Source: Curtobacterium sp. MCLR17_007
GTDB lineage: Bacteria > Actinomycetota > Actinomycetes > Actinomycetales > Microbacteriaceae
Direction of reading: 5' to 3'
NCBI RefSeq assembly: GCF_003234655.2
Contig: NZ_CP126271.1
Span: forward strand, 2,418,001 to 2,482,000
Length of the DNA: 64,000 nucleotides
Shown one piece after another: positions 33,668 to 43,152 of the stretch. Positions within the stretch are counted from its first letter, which is position 1; each line of letters begins with the position of its first letter. The position numbers and the translations under genes are program-made. The notes under the pieces were generated by a model. The model ran no database searches, had not been told where the DNA came from, and saw only the letters and a list, made by a program, of their open reading frames with translations.

Positions 33668-34512
33668 CCCGGTACCTCATCACCGGCGCCGCCGGCATGC
33701 TCGGCCAGGACCTCCAGCAGGCACTCGCCGGCCGTGACGTCACCGCGCTCTCCCGCGCGGATCTCGACATCACCGACCAGGACGCCGTCTCCGCGGCGGT
33801 CACCGGCCACGACGTCGTGATCAACGCGGCGGCGTACACGAAGGTCGACGACGCCGAGTCCGACGAGGCAGCGGCCTTCGCGGTCAACGCCCGCGGCCCG
33901 GAGGTCCTGGCCACCGCCGCGGTCGCCGCCGGCGCGAAGCTCGTCCACGTGTCCACCGACTACGTCTTCGACGGCAACGGCACCTCGCCGTACGCCGAGG
34001 ACGAGCCGACCGACCCGATCGGCGCCTACGGCCGGACGAAGGCGGCCGGCGAAGCAGCGGTGCGCGCGATCGCCCCGGACTCGTCGTACATCGTGCGGGC
34101 CGCGTGGCTCTACGGCGCCGGCGGTCCGAACTTCGCGAAGACGATGATCCGCCTCGCCGGGTCGCACGACACCGTGAGCGTCGTCACCGACCAGATCGGG
34201 CAGCCGACCTGGACGGGTGACCTGGCCCGCCAGATCGTCGCGCTCCTGGACGCGGATGCTCCGGCCGGCATCTACCACGGCACGAACGGCGGCCAGGGGT
34301 CCTGGCTCGACTTCACGAAGGCGATCTACACCGAGGTCGGCCTCGACCCGGAGCGGGTCCTGCCGACAGACAGCTCGGCCTTCGTGCGTCCGGCTCCGCG
34401 CCCCGCCTACAGCGTGCTCGGTCACGACGCCTGGCATCGCGCCGGCCTCGAGCCGATGCGCGACTGGCGGGCGGCGTTGCACGCGGCGGTCCAGGCGGGT
34501 GTCCTGGCCTAG
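33664..34512 (+). CDS. rmlD: dTDP-4-dehydrorhamnose reductase
   Basis: 282 residues: GAAGMLGQDLQQ (8-19), VINAAAYTKVDDAE, HVSTDYVFDGNG, PIGAYGRTKAAGE (YxxxK) and DQIGQPTWTGDLA. It performs the final NADPH-dependent reduction to dTDP-L-rhamnose. Overlaps the rmlB stop by four bases. A hairpin follows and is shared with the convergent GT-C gene. With rmlA, B and C present, the locus is self-sufficient for the rhamnose donor. Confidence 0.96.
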   Translation: MTRYLITGAAGMLGQDLQQALAGRDVTALSRADLDITDQDAVSAAVTGHDVVINAAAYTKVDDAESDEAAAFAVNARGPEVLATAAVAAGAKLVHVSTDYVFDGNGTSPYAEDEPTDPIGAYGRTKAAGEAAVRAIAPDSSYIVRAAWLYGAGGPNFAKTMIRLAGSHDTVSVVTDQIGQPTWTGDLARQIVALLDADAPAGIYHGTNGGQGSWLDFTKAIYTEVGLDPERVLPTDSSAFVRPAPRPAYSVLGHDAWHRAGLEPMRDWRAALHAAVQAGVLA

Positions 34513-34525
34513 TCAGTCCCACCAC

Positions 34526-34563
34526 CGACGGTGCGCGGTCCCGACCGGGGCCGCGCACCGTCG
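34526..34563. terminator. Bidirectional hairpin terminator
   Basis: Thirteen-base perfect arms CGACGGTGCGCGG and complement, 12-base loop, 14 bases after the rmlD stop and 74 bases past the convergent stop at 34637. Confidence 0.75.
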
Positions 34564-34636
34564 TCTGTCGGCGGCGTCTGCCGGTCTCGGCTTCCGGCGT
34601 CGGCCTCCGGCGGCTTCCGGCGGCGACGGGAACGCG

Positions 34637-36499
34637 TCAGGGGTCGAGTCGGACGATGTCCACTCGACAGGGCGTCGCCGAGCCACCCCGGCTGTCGTCC
34701 GTGCACGGGATCAGCGCCACGAACGACCCCACCCGGGTCCCGACGTCGGCGTAGTCCCGTTCCGGCTGCCCGGCGTCGTCGAACTGCAGGAAGTACTCGA
34801 TCCCCACCTGCGAGAACAGCTCCCGCTGCTCGGCCGAGTCGATCGCGTAGCCCTGACCGGACCGGCCGTAGGCATGCGCGCCGACCAGCAGCGCCAGGCT
34901 CGACGTCACACGGGTGTTCGTGCCGATCACCCGCGCACCGGCGGGCAGGTCACCGCTCGCCGTGATGTCCTCGGCGAGCTGACGGATCGGCGGTTTCCCC
35001 GGGCCGGTCAGCACGGGCACGGCGACACCGCTGGCCGTGGAGGCCACGAAGGGTGCCTGCGTCCCGAGGACGTTCTGGGCGAAGGAGGCCACGGCGAGCG
35101 CGAGCACCACGAGCACGACGACGACCCGGCTGACCACTCCCCGGACGGACGCGGCGCGCCACACCCGAGGCAGCACCGCCGTCGCGAGCAGCATGGCCAC
35201 CGGGAACAGCGGCCAGTAGTACCGGACGTTGCCGCCGGCACTCGAGGCCGACGTGATTGCGGCGTACCCGAGGAAGTAGACCAGCCCGACCACCCCGGTC
35301 AGGACGACGAACGGCGACCGCCGGAACCGGACCGCCCCGACGACGAGCGCGGCGGCGAACAGCAGCCCGACCGGCAGGGTCGCCACGTTCGCGTCGGAGA
35401 TCTTCTTCACGTAGAAGGGGAACGCCTGCAGCCGCTGCGACACGTAGTACCGCGCCTTGCCCGCGAGCGACCGGTCCGGGGTCGTCGCCGTGGTCGCGGC
35501 GGCGGCGGCGGTCGAGGTCGAGGTCGGGGCCGGTGTGTCGGTCGGCCGGTCGAACGGTCCCTGGCGGTAGACGCCGGGGGTGAAGTCCTCGTTCGGGGTG
35601 GTGGCAGCCGGGTTCGGCGGCACGGGCAGGAACGGCCAGCCCTGGTCGTTCGTGGCCGAGCTGAACTTGTTGCCGAAGTTCACCCCGAACGACGATCCGA
35701 TCATCACCCCGTCGTACTTGGCACTGAGCGCCCCCACCCAGGGCGCCGCGGTCAGCGCGAACGCGACCGCCACCACCACCGGGGTGAGCCACGGGCGGCG
35801 GTTCCGCTCCCGGTCCGGGCCCGTGCGCCGCGCCGACCACCACCGGACGAGCAACCACGCAACGACCGACACGACCGCGACGGGCAGGACGTAGAGCTTG
35901 GTGCAGTACCCCAGGGTCACGACCAGCCCGAGCACGGCGGCCGACGCCACACGCGTCCGCACGCCGGAACGCAGTGACCGGTCGGCCCAGCGCAACGCCC
36001 ACAGGAACACGACGACCCAGGCGACCACGAGCAGGTCGGGGGTGCGCGGGGGTGCTGCCTGCATGACCGCCGGCGTCACGACGACCATGTAGACGAGTGC
36101 CGGGACGATGCGTCGGGTCTCGCTCCAGACGAGCCACCCGCCGACGCCCACGACGAGGGCGGCGGCGAAGCAGCTGACCACACCGATCGCGTCCTCGAGG
36201 CCGACCCCGGCCGCGATGAGCGGCGCGGACAACCACGACACCATCGGCGACCAGTACGCGTTGACCGCGTCCGACACGTCCCCGCGCGCGTACTGCTGCG
36301 CGATCGACAGGTACGAGATCCCGTCGCCGGACGTGACCTGCAGGCGCTGCTGGGCCACGACGACGGCGACGAGCACGACGGCGACGACGAGCGCCGCACC
36401 GAGGACGACCGAGCCCCTGATCACCGCGAGCGGACGCCGCGCGACGGACGCCGCAGCCGTCGGGGCGGTCGACGCTGCCGTCGGCGGTGTTCGGGTCAC
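34637..36499 (-). CDS. GT39/ArnT-like polytopic membrane protein with large outer domain
   Basis: 620 residues. One membrane segment (about 25-50), then SGDGISYLSIAQQYARGDV, where SGDG-YL is the typical acidic first-loop motif of GT-C transferases, and NAYWSPMVSWLSAP. About eleven segments follow. A long outer loop near residues 280-345 holds FGVNFGNKFSSATNDQGW and a Thr/Ala-rich stretch, and the C-terminal ~130 residues are extracytoplasmic with two cysteines. The GTG start has CACGAT six bases upstream, fitting the leaderless pattern. It is divergent from a second GT39-like gene, and the 85-bp gap holds both promoters. Substrate unknown. Confidence 0.7.
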   Translation of the reverse strand: MTRTPPTAASTAPTAAASVARRPLAVIRGSVVLGAALVVAVVLVAVVVAQQRLQVTSGDGISYLSIAQQYARGDVSDAVNAYWSPMVSWLSAPLIAAGVGLEDAIGVVSCFAAALVVGVGGWLVWSETRRIVPALVYMVVVTPAVMQAAPPRTPDLLVVAWVVVFLWALRWADRSLRSGVRTRVASAAVLGLVVTLGYCTKLYVLPVAVVSVVAWLLVRWWSARRTGPDRERNRRPWLTPVVVAVAFALTAAPWVGALSAKYDGVMIGSSFGVNFGNKFSSATNDQGWPFLPVPPNPAATTPNEDFTPGVYRQGPFDRPTDTPAPTSTSTAAAAATTATTPDRSLAGKARYYVSQRLQAFPFYVKKISDANVATLPVGLLFAAALVVGAVRFRRSPFVVLTGVVGLVYFLGYAAITSASSAGGNVRYYWPLFPVAMLLATAVLPRVWRAASVRGVVSRVVVVLVVLALAVASFAQNVLGTQAPFVASTASGVAVPVLTGPGKPPIRQLAEDITASGDLPAGARVIGTNTRVTSSLALLVGAHAYGRSGQGYAIDSAEQRELFSQVGIEYFLQFDDAGQPERDYADVGTRVGSFVALIPCTDDSRGGSATPCRVDIVRLDP

Positions 36500-36505
36500 C
36501 CGACC

Positions 36506-36511
36506 ATCGTG
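36506..36511 (-). promoter_or_regulatory. Leaderless -10-like box for GTG 36499
   Basis: CACGAT, six bases (GGTCGG), GTG on the minus strand. Confidence 0.4.
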
Positions 36512-36572
36512 CCATCCGTCGACCTGCGCCCCGAACTCCGGCGCGGCGCTCCCGGCGCACCGGGTCGTCTGT

Positions 36573-36578
36573 CAGGAT
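36573..36578 (+). promoter_or_regulatory. Leaderless -10 box for GTG 36585
   Basis: CAGGAT, six bases (CGCTCG), GTG. There is no Shine-Dalgarno sequence; this sets the start of the GT39-like gene, whose frame is open far upstream. Confidence 0.5.
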
Positions 36579-36584
36579 CGCTCG

Positions 36585-38117
36585 GTGTCCACCAGGTCGC
36601 TGCCCCTCCGCGTCGCCGCGCTCGTGCTCGTGCTCGCCGCCACCGCGTTCGACCTGTTCTGGCGGCTCGGCGCGCAGACGATCATGAACGACGAGCAGGT
36701 CTACGTCAGCGTCGGCTGGCAGTACGTGCACGGGGACTTCACCGGCAACACCGAACACCCGCCGCTGGCGAAGTTCCTGTTCGGTGCGGCGCAGCTCGTC
36801 TTCGGCCAGGGCGTGTTCGGTCCCCGGCTGGTCGCCGCGACGGCCGTCCTGGCGACCGGCCTGCTCCTCTTCTGGTGGCTCCGACGACCACTCGGCTTCT
36901 GGGGAGCGCTCCTGGCTGCCGGACTCTGGTGGCTCACCCCGCGGGCGATCGGCGCCGCGTGGCCGGACCTGGGCTCGGGGATCGGAGCGCGCATCGACCG
37001 GTTCGCGCTGCTCGAACCCGTGATGGTGGTGTTCGCGGTCGCGTCGCTCGCCTGCGCCTGGGCGTGGACCCGCGAGTGGCGCTGGTGGTGGCCGGTCCTC
37101 AGCGGGGTGTTCCTCGGGCTCTCCGTCTCCAGCAAGGTGACGACCGCGGTGCTCGTGGTCGCGCTGATCACCGTGCCGATCGTGCACCGGCGGTGGCGTG
37201 CGCTGCTGATCGGTGCGCCGCTCGCCGCGGTCGCGTCCGCGGCGGTCGTCGTCCTGGTCTACGTCCCGCTCGGCGTCGTGGCCCCGATCCAACGGATGAT
37301 CGCCTTCCAGACGGCGCACAACGGCGGCGGCCACCGCACGACGATCAACGGCGTCGTCTACCTGCACGCCCCGTGGTGGGCGGACTTCGCCTTCATGGCG
37401 AACGGCATCGGGTGGGTGATGGTCGCCGTCCTCGGGGTCGGTGTCCTCGCCGCGCTCGTGGTCCGGCCGGACCGGCTGGTGGTCGTGCTCGTGGTCGCCC
37501 TGGCGGCGCTGATGCTGTTCTCGACGGTGGTCGCGCACGTGGCGCTCCCGCACTACTACGACGTGTGGATGCCGTTCCTCGTCGCCCTCGCCGCCGTCGG
37601 GTACACGCGACTCGCCCGGGTCGCCGACCCACGACGGCCCCGCGCTCCCCGGCGATCGGCGTCCGAGGTGCGTCTGCGAGCACGACGACCCTCCGTCTCG
37701 ACCGCGGGCGTCGTGATGCGGGTGGTCGCGACGGCGCTCGCTCTCGCCGCCGTCGTCCCCGCGGCGACCCTCGCCTCGACGATCGCAGCCGCGCGGCCCG
37801 CCGGGATCGCCCTGCTGGGCGACGCGCTGCGCGCCGAGGGCATGCCTGCCGACCACCGGGTCCTGTTCGTGAAGTACGGCTCGACGTGGGGCGTGTACTT
37901 CCGCGGGTACGCATCGGGCAAGCCGGAGGACGGGAAGTTCGGTGCGCTCGCCATCGGACCGGACATCCGGTACCCGGTCACACCCGAGGTCCGGTCGTTC
38001 CTGGCGGAGAACCGTGACCGGCTCCAACACGTCCGGGTCGACTACCTCGACGTGTGGGTGCTGCGGGACGGGGCCGAGTTCGCCCAGCAGGACGGCCGGT
38101 TCGTCATCCAGGGCTGA
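36585..38117 (+). CDS. GT39/PMT-like polytopic membrane protein
   Basis: 510 residues from GTG 36585. First membrane segment, then IMNDEQVYVSVGWQYVHGDF with the NDE motif and NTEHPPLAKFLFGAAQLVFG; the EHPPLAK motif is the hallmark of PMT/GT39 enzymes. IDRFALLEPVMVVFAV, another PMT-like motif, and about ten segments follow, then a C-terminal outer domain with DHRVLFVKYGSTWGVYF. It would transfer sugar from polyprenyl phosphate on the outer face, possibly to protein as bacterial PMTs do, or to the glycan. It is the best-conserved GT39 member of the window. Confidence 0.78.
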   Translation: MSTRSLPLRVAALVLVLAATAFDLFWRLGAQTIMNDEQVYVSVGWQYVHGDFTGNTEHPPLAKFLFGAAQLVFGQGVFGPRLVAATAVLATGLLLFWWLRRPLGFWGALLAAGLWWLTPRAIGAAWPDLGSGIGARIDRFALLEPVMVVFAVASLACAWAWTREWRWWWPVLSGVFLGLSVSSKVTTAVLVVALITVPIVHRRWRALLIGAPLAAVASAAVVVLVYVPLGVVAPIQRMIAFQTAHNGGGHRTTINGVVYLHAPWWADFAFMANGIGWVMVAVLGVGVLAALVVRPDRLVVVLVVALAALMLFSTVVAHVALPHYYDVWMPFLVALAAVGYTRLARVADPRRPRAPRRSASEVRLRARRPSVSTAGVVMRVVATALALAAVVPAATLASTIAAARPAGIALLGDALRAEGMPADHRVLFVKYGSTWGVYFRGYASGKPEDGKFGALAIGPDIRYPVTPEVRSFLAENRDRLQHVRVDYLDVWVLRDGAEFAQQDGRFVIQG

Positions 38118-38173
38118 CACGCGACCCCGCTCGCCCGGGGTGACGCCCTCACCGAGTGCCGATCCCCGCCTGC

Positions 38174-38179
38174 TAGTCT
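38174..38179 (+). promoter_or_regulatory. -10 box for the gene at 38217
   Basis: TAGTCT, about 38 bases upstream of the GTG; a Shine-Dalgarno CGAGGAG lies between. Confidence 0.4.
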
Positions 38180-38216
38180 CTGGCAGCCCGTTGCCCGCCA
38201 CCTCTCGAGGAGCCCC

Positions 38217-39359
38217 GTGACCACACTCCGAGTGATCGTGGACCAGGTCGTCGCACCGGTCCCCGGCGGCATCGGACGGTACGCGGAAGAACTGACGCGT
38301 CAGCTCGTCGCGACCGCGCCGACCGGCTGCGACGTCGAAGCGGTGGTGTCCGCGGTGTCGCCGGCGGACCTGGCCCACATCCGGACGCTCCTGCCCGGAC
38401 TCGGCGGTGTCGACCGCCTCGCACTCCCCCGTCGCGAACTCGCGCTCGCCTGGCAGGGCGGCATGGCACGCGGTGCGTCACACGGCATGCTGCACGCCCC
38501 GAGCGTGATGGCGCCGCTCGTCAAGCACAACCGCTTCCAGGAGCCCGGGCGGCAGACGGTGGTGACCGTGCACGACACCGTGCCGTGGACCCACCCGGAG
38601 ACGCTCACGTCGCGCGGGGTGCACTTCCACAAGGCGATGGTCAAGCGCGCGTGGAAGCACGCAGACGCGGTCGTCGTGCCCACCCACGCGGTGGCGGCGG
38701 CGCTCAACGACATCCACCGGTTCGACGACCGGTTGCGGGTCATCGGCGGTGCCCCCTCCGGGCGGCTCCGGGTCCCGGTCGACGCCGACCTCCGTGCCGA
38801 GCGGCTCGGGCTGCCCGACCGGTACGTCCTGGCTGTCGGCACGCTCGAGCCGCGCAAGGGCCTGCAGCACCTGATCGAGGCCATGGCGCACCCGGACGCA
38901 CCGTCCGACGTCCCGCTCGTGATCAGCGGTCCCGACGGCTGGGGCGACGTCGACGTCGTGGGCATCGCCGAACAGGCGGGCCTGCCCCAGGACCGCGTCA
39001 AGGTCCTCGGACGCGTCGACGACACCGACCTCGCCGTCGTCTACGACCGCGCGACGGTCTTCGTCTTCCCGAGCCTCGCCGAGGGGTTCGGGCTCCCCGT
39101 CGTCGAGGCGATGAGCCTCGGCACGCCGGTCATCCACTCCGACGACCCCGCAGTGCGCGAAGTGGCCTCCGACGCCGGTGTGACGGTCGCCCTCGAACCC
39201 CGGACCGGGTACGCCGAGCGCCTCGCACAGGCGGTCTACCAGGTCGTCAACGACCCGCTGCTCCGCAGTCACCTGGCCATCGCGGGCCCCGACCGAGCGC
39301 GGATGTTCGACTGGCGGGACTCCGCCACCGAGACGTGGCAGCTGCACGCCGACCTCTGA
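38217..39359 (+). CDS. GT4 glycosyltransferase
   Basis: 380 residues. N-terminal PVPGGIGRYAEELTRQLV, HAPSVMAPLVKHN and VVTVHDTVPWTHPETL; C-terminal VLAVGTLEPRKGLQHLIEAM, AEGFGLPVVEAMSLGTPVIH with the two donor-site glutamates. GT-B enzyme of the group that includes mannosyl- and rhamnosyltransferases using GDP or dTDP sugars. GTG with CGAGGAG upstream and its own promoter. It resembles the GT4 at 21984 in motif order and could catalyse a parallel step on a second chain or side branch. Confidence 0.83.
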   Translation: MTTLRVIVDQVVAPVPGGIGRYAEELTRQLVATAPTGCDVEAVVSAVSPADLAHIRTLLPGLGGVDRLALPRRELALAWQGGMARGASHGMLHAPSVMAPLVKHNRFQEPGRQTVVTVHDTVPWTHPETLTSRGVHFHKAMVKRAWKHADAVVVPTHAVAAALNDIHRFDDRLRVIGGAPSGRLRVPVDADLRAERLGLPDRYVLAVGTLEPRKGLQHLIEAMAHPDAPSDVPLVISGPDGWGDVDVVGIAEQAGLPQDRVKVLGRVDDTDLAVVYDRATVFVFPSLAEGFGLPVVEAMSLGTPVIHSDDPAVREVASDAGVTVALEPRTGYAERLAQAVYQVVNDPLLRSHLAIAGPDRARMFDWRDSATETWQLHADL

Positions 39360-39477
39360 CCGGGGAACGTGCGGACGGCCCTCGTCGACCCGGCAGGACG
39401 ACACACGTCAGTTAGGCTTCCTCGGAACACGGCCGGGGCACGTCCGTTCCGGCATCTCTGACAGGGGAGCGAACCGG

Positions 39478-40431
39478 ATGCGTGCGACTGCGCGACGAAC
39501 CACCACGACGGCGGCGGTGATCACAGCAGGTCTGCTGGTGACCGTCGCGATCTCCGGCCCGGCCGACGCCGCCAGCGGCCCGGCACCGACGACCGCCACG
39601 GCGAACACCGTCAGCACGACGAACACCACGACCGACGGCGACCCGTCGCTCGCGACACAGGACGCGACGGGGAACCACACGATGGGCTCGAGCATCGACG
39701 CGCACGCGGCCGCGACGGGTGCGGCCGCCGGCACGACCACGCTCGCGGCGCCACAGGCCCGCGCCGCAGCCTCCGGTCCGCCGCCCGGCAAGCTGCAGGG
39801 CATGGACGTCAGCGCCTGGCAGCCCGACGCCGACTTCCGGACCGCCTACGCCAACGGTGCGCGCTTCGCGTACATCAAGGCGTCCGAGGGCACGACCTAC
39901 ACGAGCCGGACCTACCAGAAGCAGTACTTCGACGCGGCGCAGGCCGGCATGGTCCGCGGCGGCTACGCCTACGCCCAGCCGAGCCAGGCGAGCGGACGCG
40001 CGACCGCGGACTTCTTCTTCGCCTCCGGCGGCGGGTGGAGCGACGACGACATCACGCTGCCACCGCTGCTCGACATCGAGTACGGCAACGCGTCGCAGGG
40101 CACCTGCTACGGCCTGAGCTGGGGCGCGATGCGGACCTGGATCCACGACTTCTCGGACCGCGTGTACGAGCGCATCCACCGCTACCCGGCGATCTACACG
40201 ACCACCGACTGGTGGAAGCGCTGCACGAACAACAGCCGGCAGTTCTCGGACAACCCGCTGTTCGTGGCGATCTACCCCGTGAACGACTTCACCTCGCCCG
40301 GCGAGCTCGGCCACAGCTGGACGAAGTGGAAGTTCTGGCAGTGGCGGGCCGAGGGCACGTTCCCCGGGGACCAGGACGTCTACGAGAGCACGATCGGCAA
40401 CCTGCATCTGTTCGCGCGCAAGCACGAGTAG
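39478..40431 (+). CDS. Secreted GH25 lysozyme
   Basis: 317 residues. Signal peptide about 1-32 (RR start, hydrophobic core, ADA cleavage region), then a Thr/Ala-rich linker to about residue 100, then a GH25 domain: LQGMDVSAWQPDADF (first catalytic Asp), ARFAYIKASEGTTY, LPPLLDIEYGN (DxE pair) and KFWQWRAEGTFPGDQDVYES. GH25 enzymes cleave the MurNAc-GlcNAc bond of peptidoglycan. ATG with AGGGGAG upstream. Its location among glycan genes suggests wall remodelling during glycan attachment or turnover; a role in attacking other cells is equally possible. Confidence 0.9.
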   Translation: MRATARRTTTTAAVITAGLLVTVAISGPADAASGPAPTTATANTVSTTNTTTDGDPSLATQDATGNHTMGSSIDAHAAATGAAAGTTTLAAPQARAAASGPPPGKLQGMDVSAWQPDADFRTAYANGARFAYIKASEGTTYTSRTYQKQYFDAAQAGMVRGGYAYAQPSQASGRATADFFFASGGGWSDDDITLPPLLDIEYGNASQGTCYGLSWGAMRTWIHDFSDRVYERIHRYPAIYTTTDWWKRCTNNSRQFSDNPLFVAIYPVNDFTSPGELGHSWTKWKFWQWRAEGTFPGDQDVYESTIGNLHLFARKHE

Positions 40432-40457
40432 CCGGACTCGCACGGCGGGGACGACGG

Positions 40458-40490
40458 CGAGGGCCGGCACCACCACGGTGCCGGCCCTCG
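40458..40490. terminator. Bidirectional hairpin terminator
   Basis: Fourteen-base arms CGAGGGCCGGCACC and complement with a five-base loop, between the GH25 stop and the convergent purE stop. Confidence 0.8.
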
Positions 40491-40496
40491 GTGCCG

Positions 40497-41006
40497 CTAG
40501 AGCTGGGCCCGGAGAGCGGCCGCCTTCTGCTCGACGACCTGCTCGAGGCCCTCGGCGTACTCGGCAAGACGGGCCGACACGGTCGGGTCGCCCGATCCGA
40601 TGATGCGTGCGGCGAGCAGCCCGGCGTTCGCCGCGCCGTTGATCGCCATCGTCGCGACCGGGATGCCGGCCGGCATCTGCACGATGGACAGCAGCGAGTC
40701 CAGACCGTCCAGGCGTGCCAGCTGCACGGGCACGCCGATCACGGGCAGCGTCGTGAGGGACGCGACCATGCCCGGCAGGTGCGCCGCTCCCCCCGCTCCC
40801 GCGATGACCACGCGGACCCCACGCCCGGCTGCGGCCCTGGCGTAGCGGACCATCTTGTCGGGGGTGCGGTGTGCCGAGACGACGTCGGCCTCGAAGGCGA
40901 TGCCGAGCTCGGTCAGGATGTCGGCGGCGGCGCGCATCGTCGGCCAGTCCGAGTCGGAGCCCATGACGATGGAGACGAGCGGAGCGGGAGCGGTGGTGTC
41001 GGTCAC
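40497..41006 (-). CDS. purE: N5-carboxyaminoimidazole ribonucleotide mutase
   Basis: 169 residues. [14 protein letters not shown] (9-22), [14 protein letters not shown] with the catalytic His, and [16 protein letters not shown] are PurE signatures. It rearranges N5-CAIR to CAIR in purine synthesis, the step after PurK. The GTG is preceded by TAGCCT and six bases, so purE probably has its own leaderless promoter although it lies only 47 bp after the GH6 gene on the same strand. It is separated from purK by that GH6 gene. Confidence 0.96.
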   Translation of the reverse strand: MTDTTAPAPLVSIVMGSDSDWPTMRAAADILTELGIAFEADVVSAHRTPDKMVRYARAAAGRGVRVVIAGAGGAAHLPGMVASLTTLPVIGVPVQLARLDGLDSLLSIVQMPAGIPVATMAINGAANAGLLAARIIGSGDPTVSARLAEYAEGLEQVVEQKAAALRAQL

Positions 41007-41012
41007 CCGACG

Positions 41013-41018
41013 AGGCTA
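41013..41018 (-). promoter_or_regulatory. Leaderless -10 box for purE
   Basis: TAGCCT, six bases (CGTCGG), GTG on the minus strand. Confidence 0.55.
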
Positions 41019-41053
41019 GCGGAGCACGACCCTGGCCCACCCGGGTCGCCGTG

Positions 41054-43030
41054 TCAGGGCACCCGCACCGTCCGGCAGCCCAGCGCCTTGTCGCCGCCGC
41101 TCCCCGCCCCGACCGCGGTCACGCAGAACGTGTGCGTCCCGGAGGACGACGGGATCCGCCCGGAGAACCCGTGCGCGGGACCCGATCCCCACGTCGCGTC
41201 GACGTCCGGCCGGCTGGCGTCCGCCGTGAGCACGGTCGTGCTCGGCCTGCCGTCGACGGTCACCCGCACGGTCAGCCCCCGGGCGATCGCATCCCGGTCG
41301 AACACCCACCCGGTGACGGTCGTCCGGTGGTAGGACAGCGCGGACACGGACTCGAGCGAGCCCCACGGCGCACTCGCCGCGACGGTGAGCGTCGAGCACG
41401 TGGACCGCACATCGGCCCCGGCACCCTGGTTCCGCGCGACCGCGCACACGGTGTGCTGCCCGGCCGCCGCGGGCACGACGGTCCGGTACCCGTGCCGGGT
41501 GCCGCTCCCGGTCGGAGCGGAGACGTCCGGCCGGTCGATCGTGGTCGTGACGCTCCGGACCCGCTTGCCGTCGACGGTGAGGTCGACCGCGACGGGCGCG
41601 GTGCCGGCGTCCGGGTCGGCAGCCCAGCCGGTGACGTCGATGCCGGCGCGCACGACCGTCGCCCGGTCGATCCGGACGACCGGGTCGTCCCCGTAGACGA
41701 CGACGTCCTCGCAGCCCAGTCGGCGGTCCGCACCGGTGGCTGCTCCGACGGCGGTCACGCACACCGACCGGACCCCGGACGCCGGACCGGAGGCAGCGAC
41801 GGCGACCGTGGCGTCGTAGCCGTGGTCGGCGCCCACCCCGTAGTCGTCGTCGATGTCCTGCCGCGGGCCGTCGGCCGCGAGCGTCGACACCACCGAGCCG
41901 TCGACGCTGACCCGCACGTCCACCGTCGCTGCGGTGTCGTGCTGGTCGTACGCCCAGCCCTGCACCCGGACCGCGCGGGTCCCGCCGGTGGCGGCGTCGA
42001 GCGTGCCCACGGGTGCGCGCACCGCCGGCGGCGCGCCGAGCGCGGCGTTCGCGACCAGGGCCTGTGCGTACGCCGACCACCACTTGCCCGCGGCCGGAGC
42101 GCCACCGCAGGTGCCGTCGCTCGCACCGGGCGTCTTCACCCACAGCAGCGCGTCGAGCGCGGTGCCGTCGGTGACCACGCGCGGGGTCGTCCCGAGACCG
42201 GCACCGGGGCCGTTGCACCAGGTCCCGCGCCACCCCTGCCCGTTGCGCGACGTGTCGATGACGTAGTGCGAGCCGCCGGTCAGCGACGACACCTTCTGCG
42301 CGTAGGCCTGCTCCTGTGCGGTCGGGTAGTAGTTCGCGACGTTCGTGAAGAACCCGCGGGCGCCCTGGACGCCGGCGCTGTTCAACCGCGCTGCGATCAC
42401 GGCGGGCTGCACCCAGTTCGAGTTCCCGGCGTCGAGGTACGCGGGGATCCCGGCCGCGGTGAAGGCCGCGACCTCGCGGGACAGGATCCGGTACCGCTGC
42501 TGGTCGAGCACGGTCGTGCAGGCCGCGTTGCTGAGCATGGCCAGTGCGTCCGGCTCGACGACGACCGCGGCGCGCTTGCCCGCCAGCCGGGCGACGATCT
42601 GGTCCACCCACGCGTCGTACGACGCCTCGTCGAAGCCCCCGGCGGAGTAGCCGCCGCAGTCCCGCTGCGGGATCGCGTAGGTGACGAAGATCGCGGTGGT
42701 GCCGTTCGCCGCCGCACCCGCGGTCGCCTGGTCGAGCGTCCGGGTCAGGGCCGCCCCGGTGGTCCACTCGCCGAGCCAGGTCGCGACCGGGTACTTCGCG
42801 ATCGTGGCGGCGGCGCGTGCGCCGGCGGGGTCCGTGGTCGCGAGCGCGGTGGCGTTCTTCGCGGCCTCACTCGTGGGCGGGTTGTACTGTCCGTTCCCGT
42901 ACAGCTGCGCTGACGAGGCCGACCGGATCTGCGCCGCGGTGGTGGCCGCGGACGCCCAGGTCGGGACCGACACGACGCCGGCGACGCTGAGGAGCGCGAC
43001 GGCGCCCGCGATGAACTGGTGACGGCGCAC
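41054..43030 (-). CDS. Secreted GH6 glycanase (cellulase-like) with three GWxxDPD repeats
   Basis: 658 residues. Signal peptide 1-28 (cleavage near WASA). GH6 domain to about 340: IFVTYAIPQRDCGGYSAGG (Asp124 in RDCGG), VVVEPDALAML (Asp161 matches the catalytic acid), AYLDAGNSNWVQP, VIDTSRNGQGWRG and LLWVKTPGASDGTCGG, all diagnostic. GH6 enzymes hydrolyse beta-1,4-glucan with inversion. Instead of a cellulose-binding module the C-terminus carries three ~104-residue repeats (VTGWAADPDAGTAP and similar) like those of the protein at 15561. GTG with GGGGGAG upstream. Situated between purK and purE. The substrate may be plant cellulose or the cell's own glycan. Confidence 0.88.
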   Translation of the reverse strand: MRRHQFIAGAVALLSVAGVVSVPTWASAATTAAQIRSASSAQLYGNGQYNPPTSEAAKNATALATTDPAGARAAATIAKYPVATWLGEWTTGAALTRTLDQATAGAAANGTTAIFVTYAIPQRDCGGYSAGGFDEASYDAWVDQIVARLAGKRAAVVVEPDALAMLSNAACTTVLDQQRYRILSREVAAFTAAGIPAYLDAGNSNWVQPAVIAARLNSAGVQGARGFFTNVANYYPTAQEQAYAQKVSSLTGGSHYVIDTSRNGQGWRGTWCNGPGAGLGTTPRVVTDGTALDALLWVKTPGASDGTCGGAPAAGKWWSAYAQALVANAALGAPPAVRAPVGTLDAATGGTRAVRVQGWAYDQHDTAATVDVRVSVDGSVVSTLAADGPRQDIDDDYGVGADHGYDATVAVAASGPASGVRSVCVTAVGAATGADRRLGCEDVVVYGDDPVVRIDRATVVRAGIDVTGWAADPDAGTAPVAVDLTVDGKRVRSVTTTIDRPDVSAPTGSGTRHGYRTVVPAAAGQHTVCAVARNQGAGADVRSTCSTLTVAASAPWGSLESVSALSYHRTTVTGWVFDRDAIARGLTVRVTVDGRPSTTVLTADASRPDVDATWGSGPAHGFSGRIPSSSGTHTFCVTAVGAGSGGDKALGCRTVRVP

Positions 43031-43152
43031 TGCGCGACTCCCCCTCGGACTCTCGACCCGGACAGCCCAATGGCACCATGCTCGTCCGCGCGCCGACAGT
43101 CGCCAGAGCGGGTGCCACCTGGTCGGGTGGCACGCGTCCTGCGGACGGTCGA

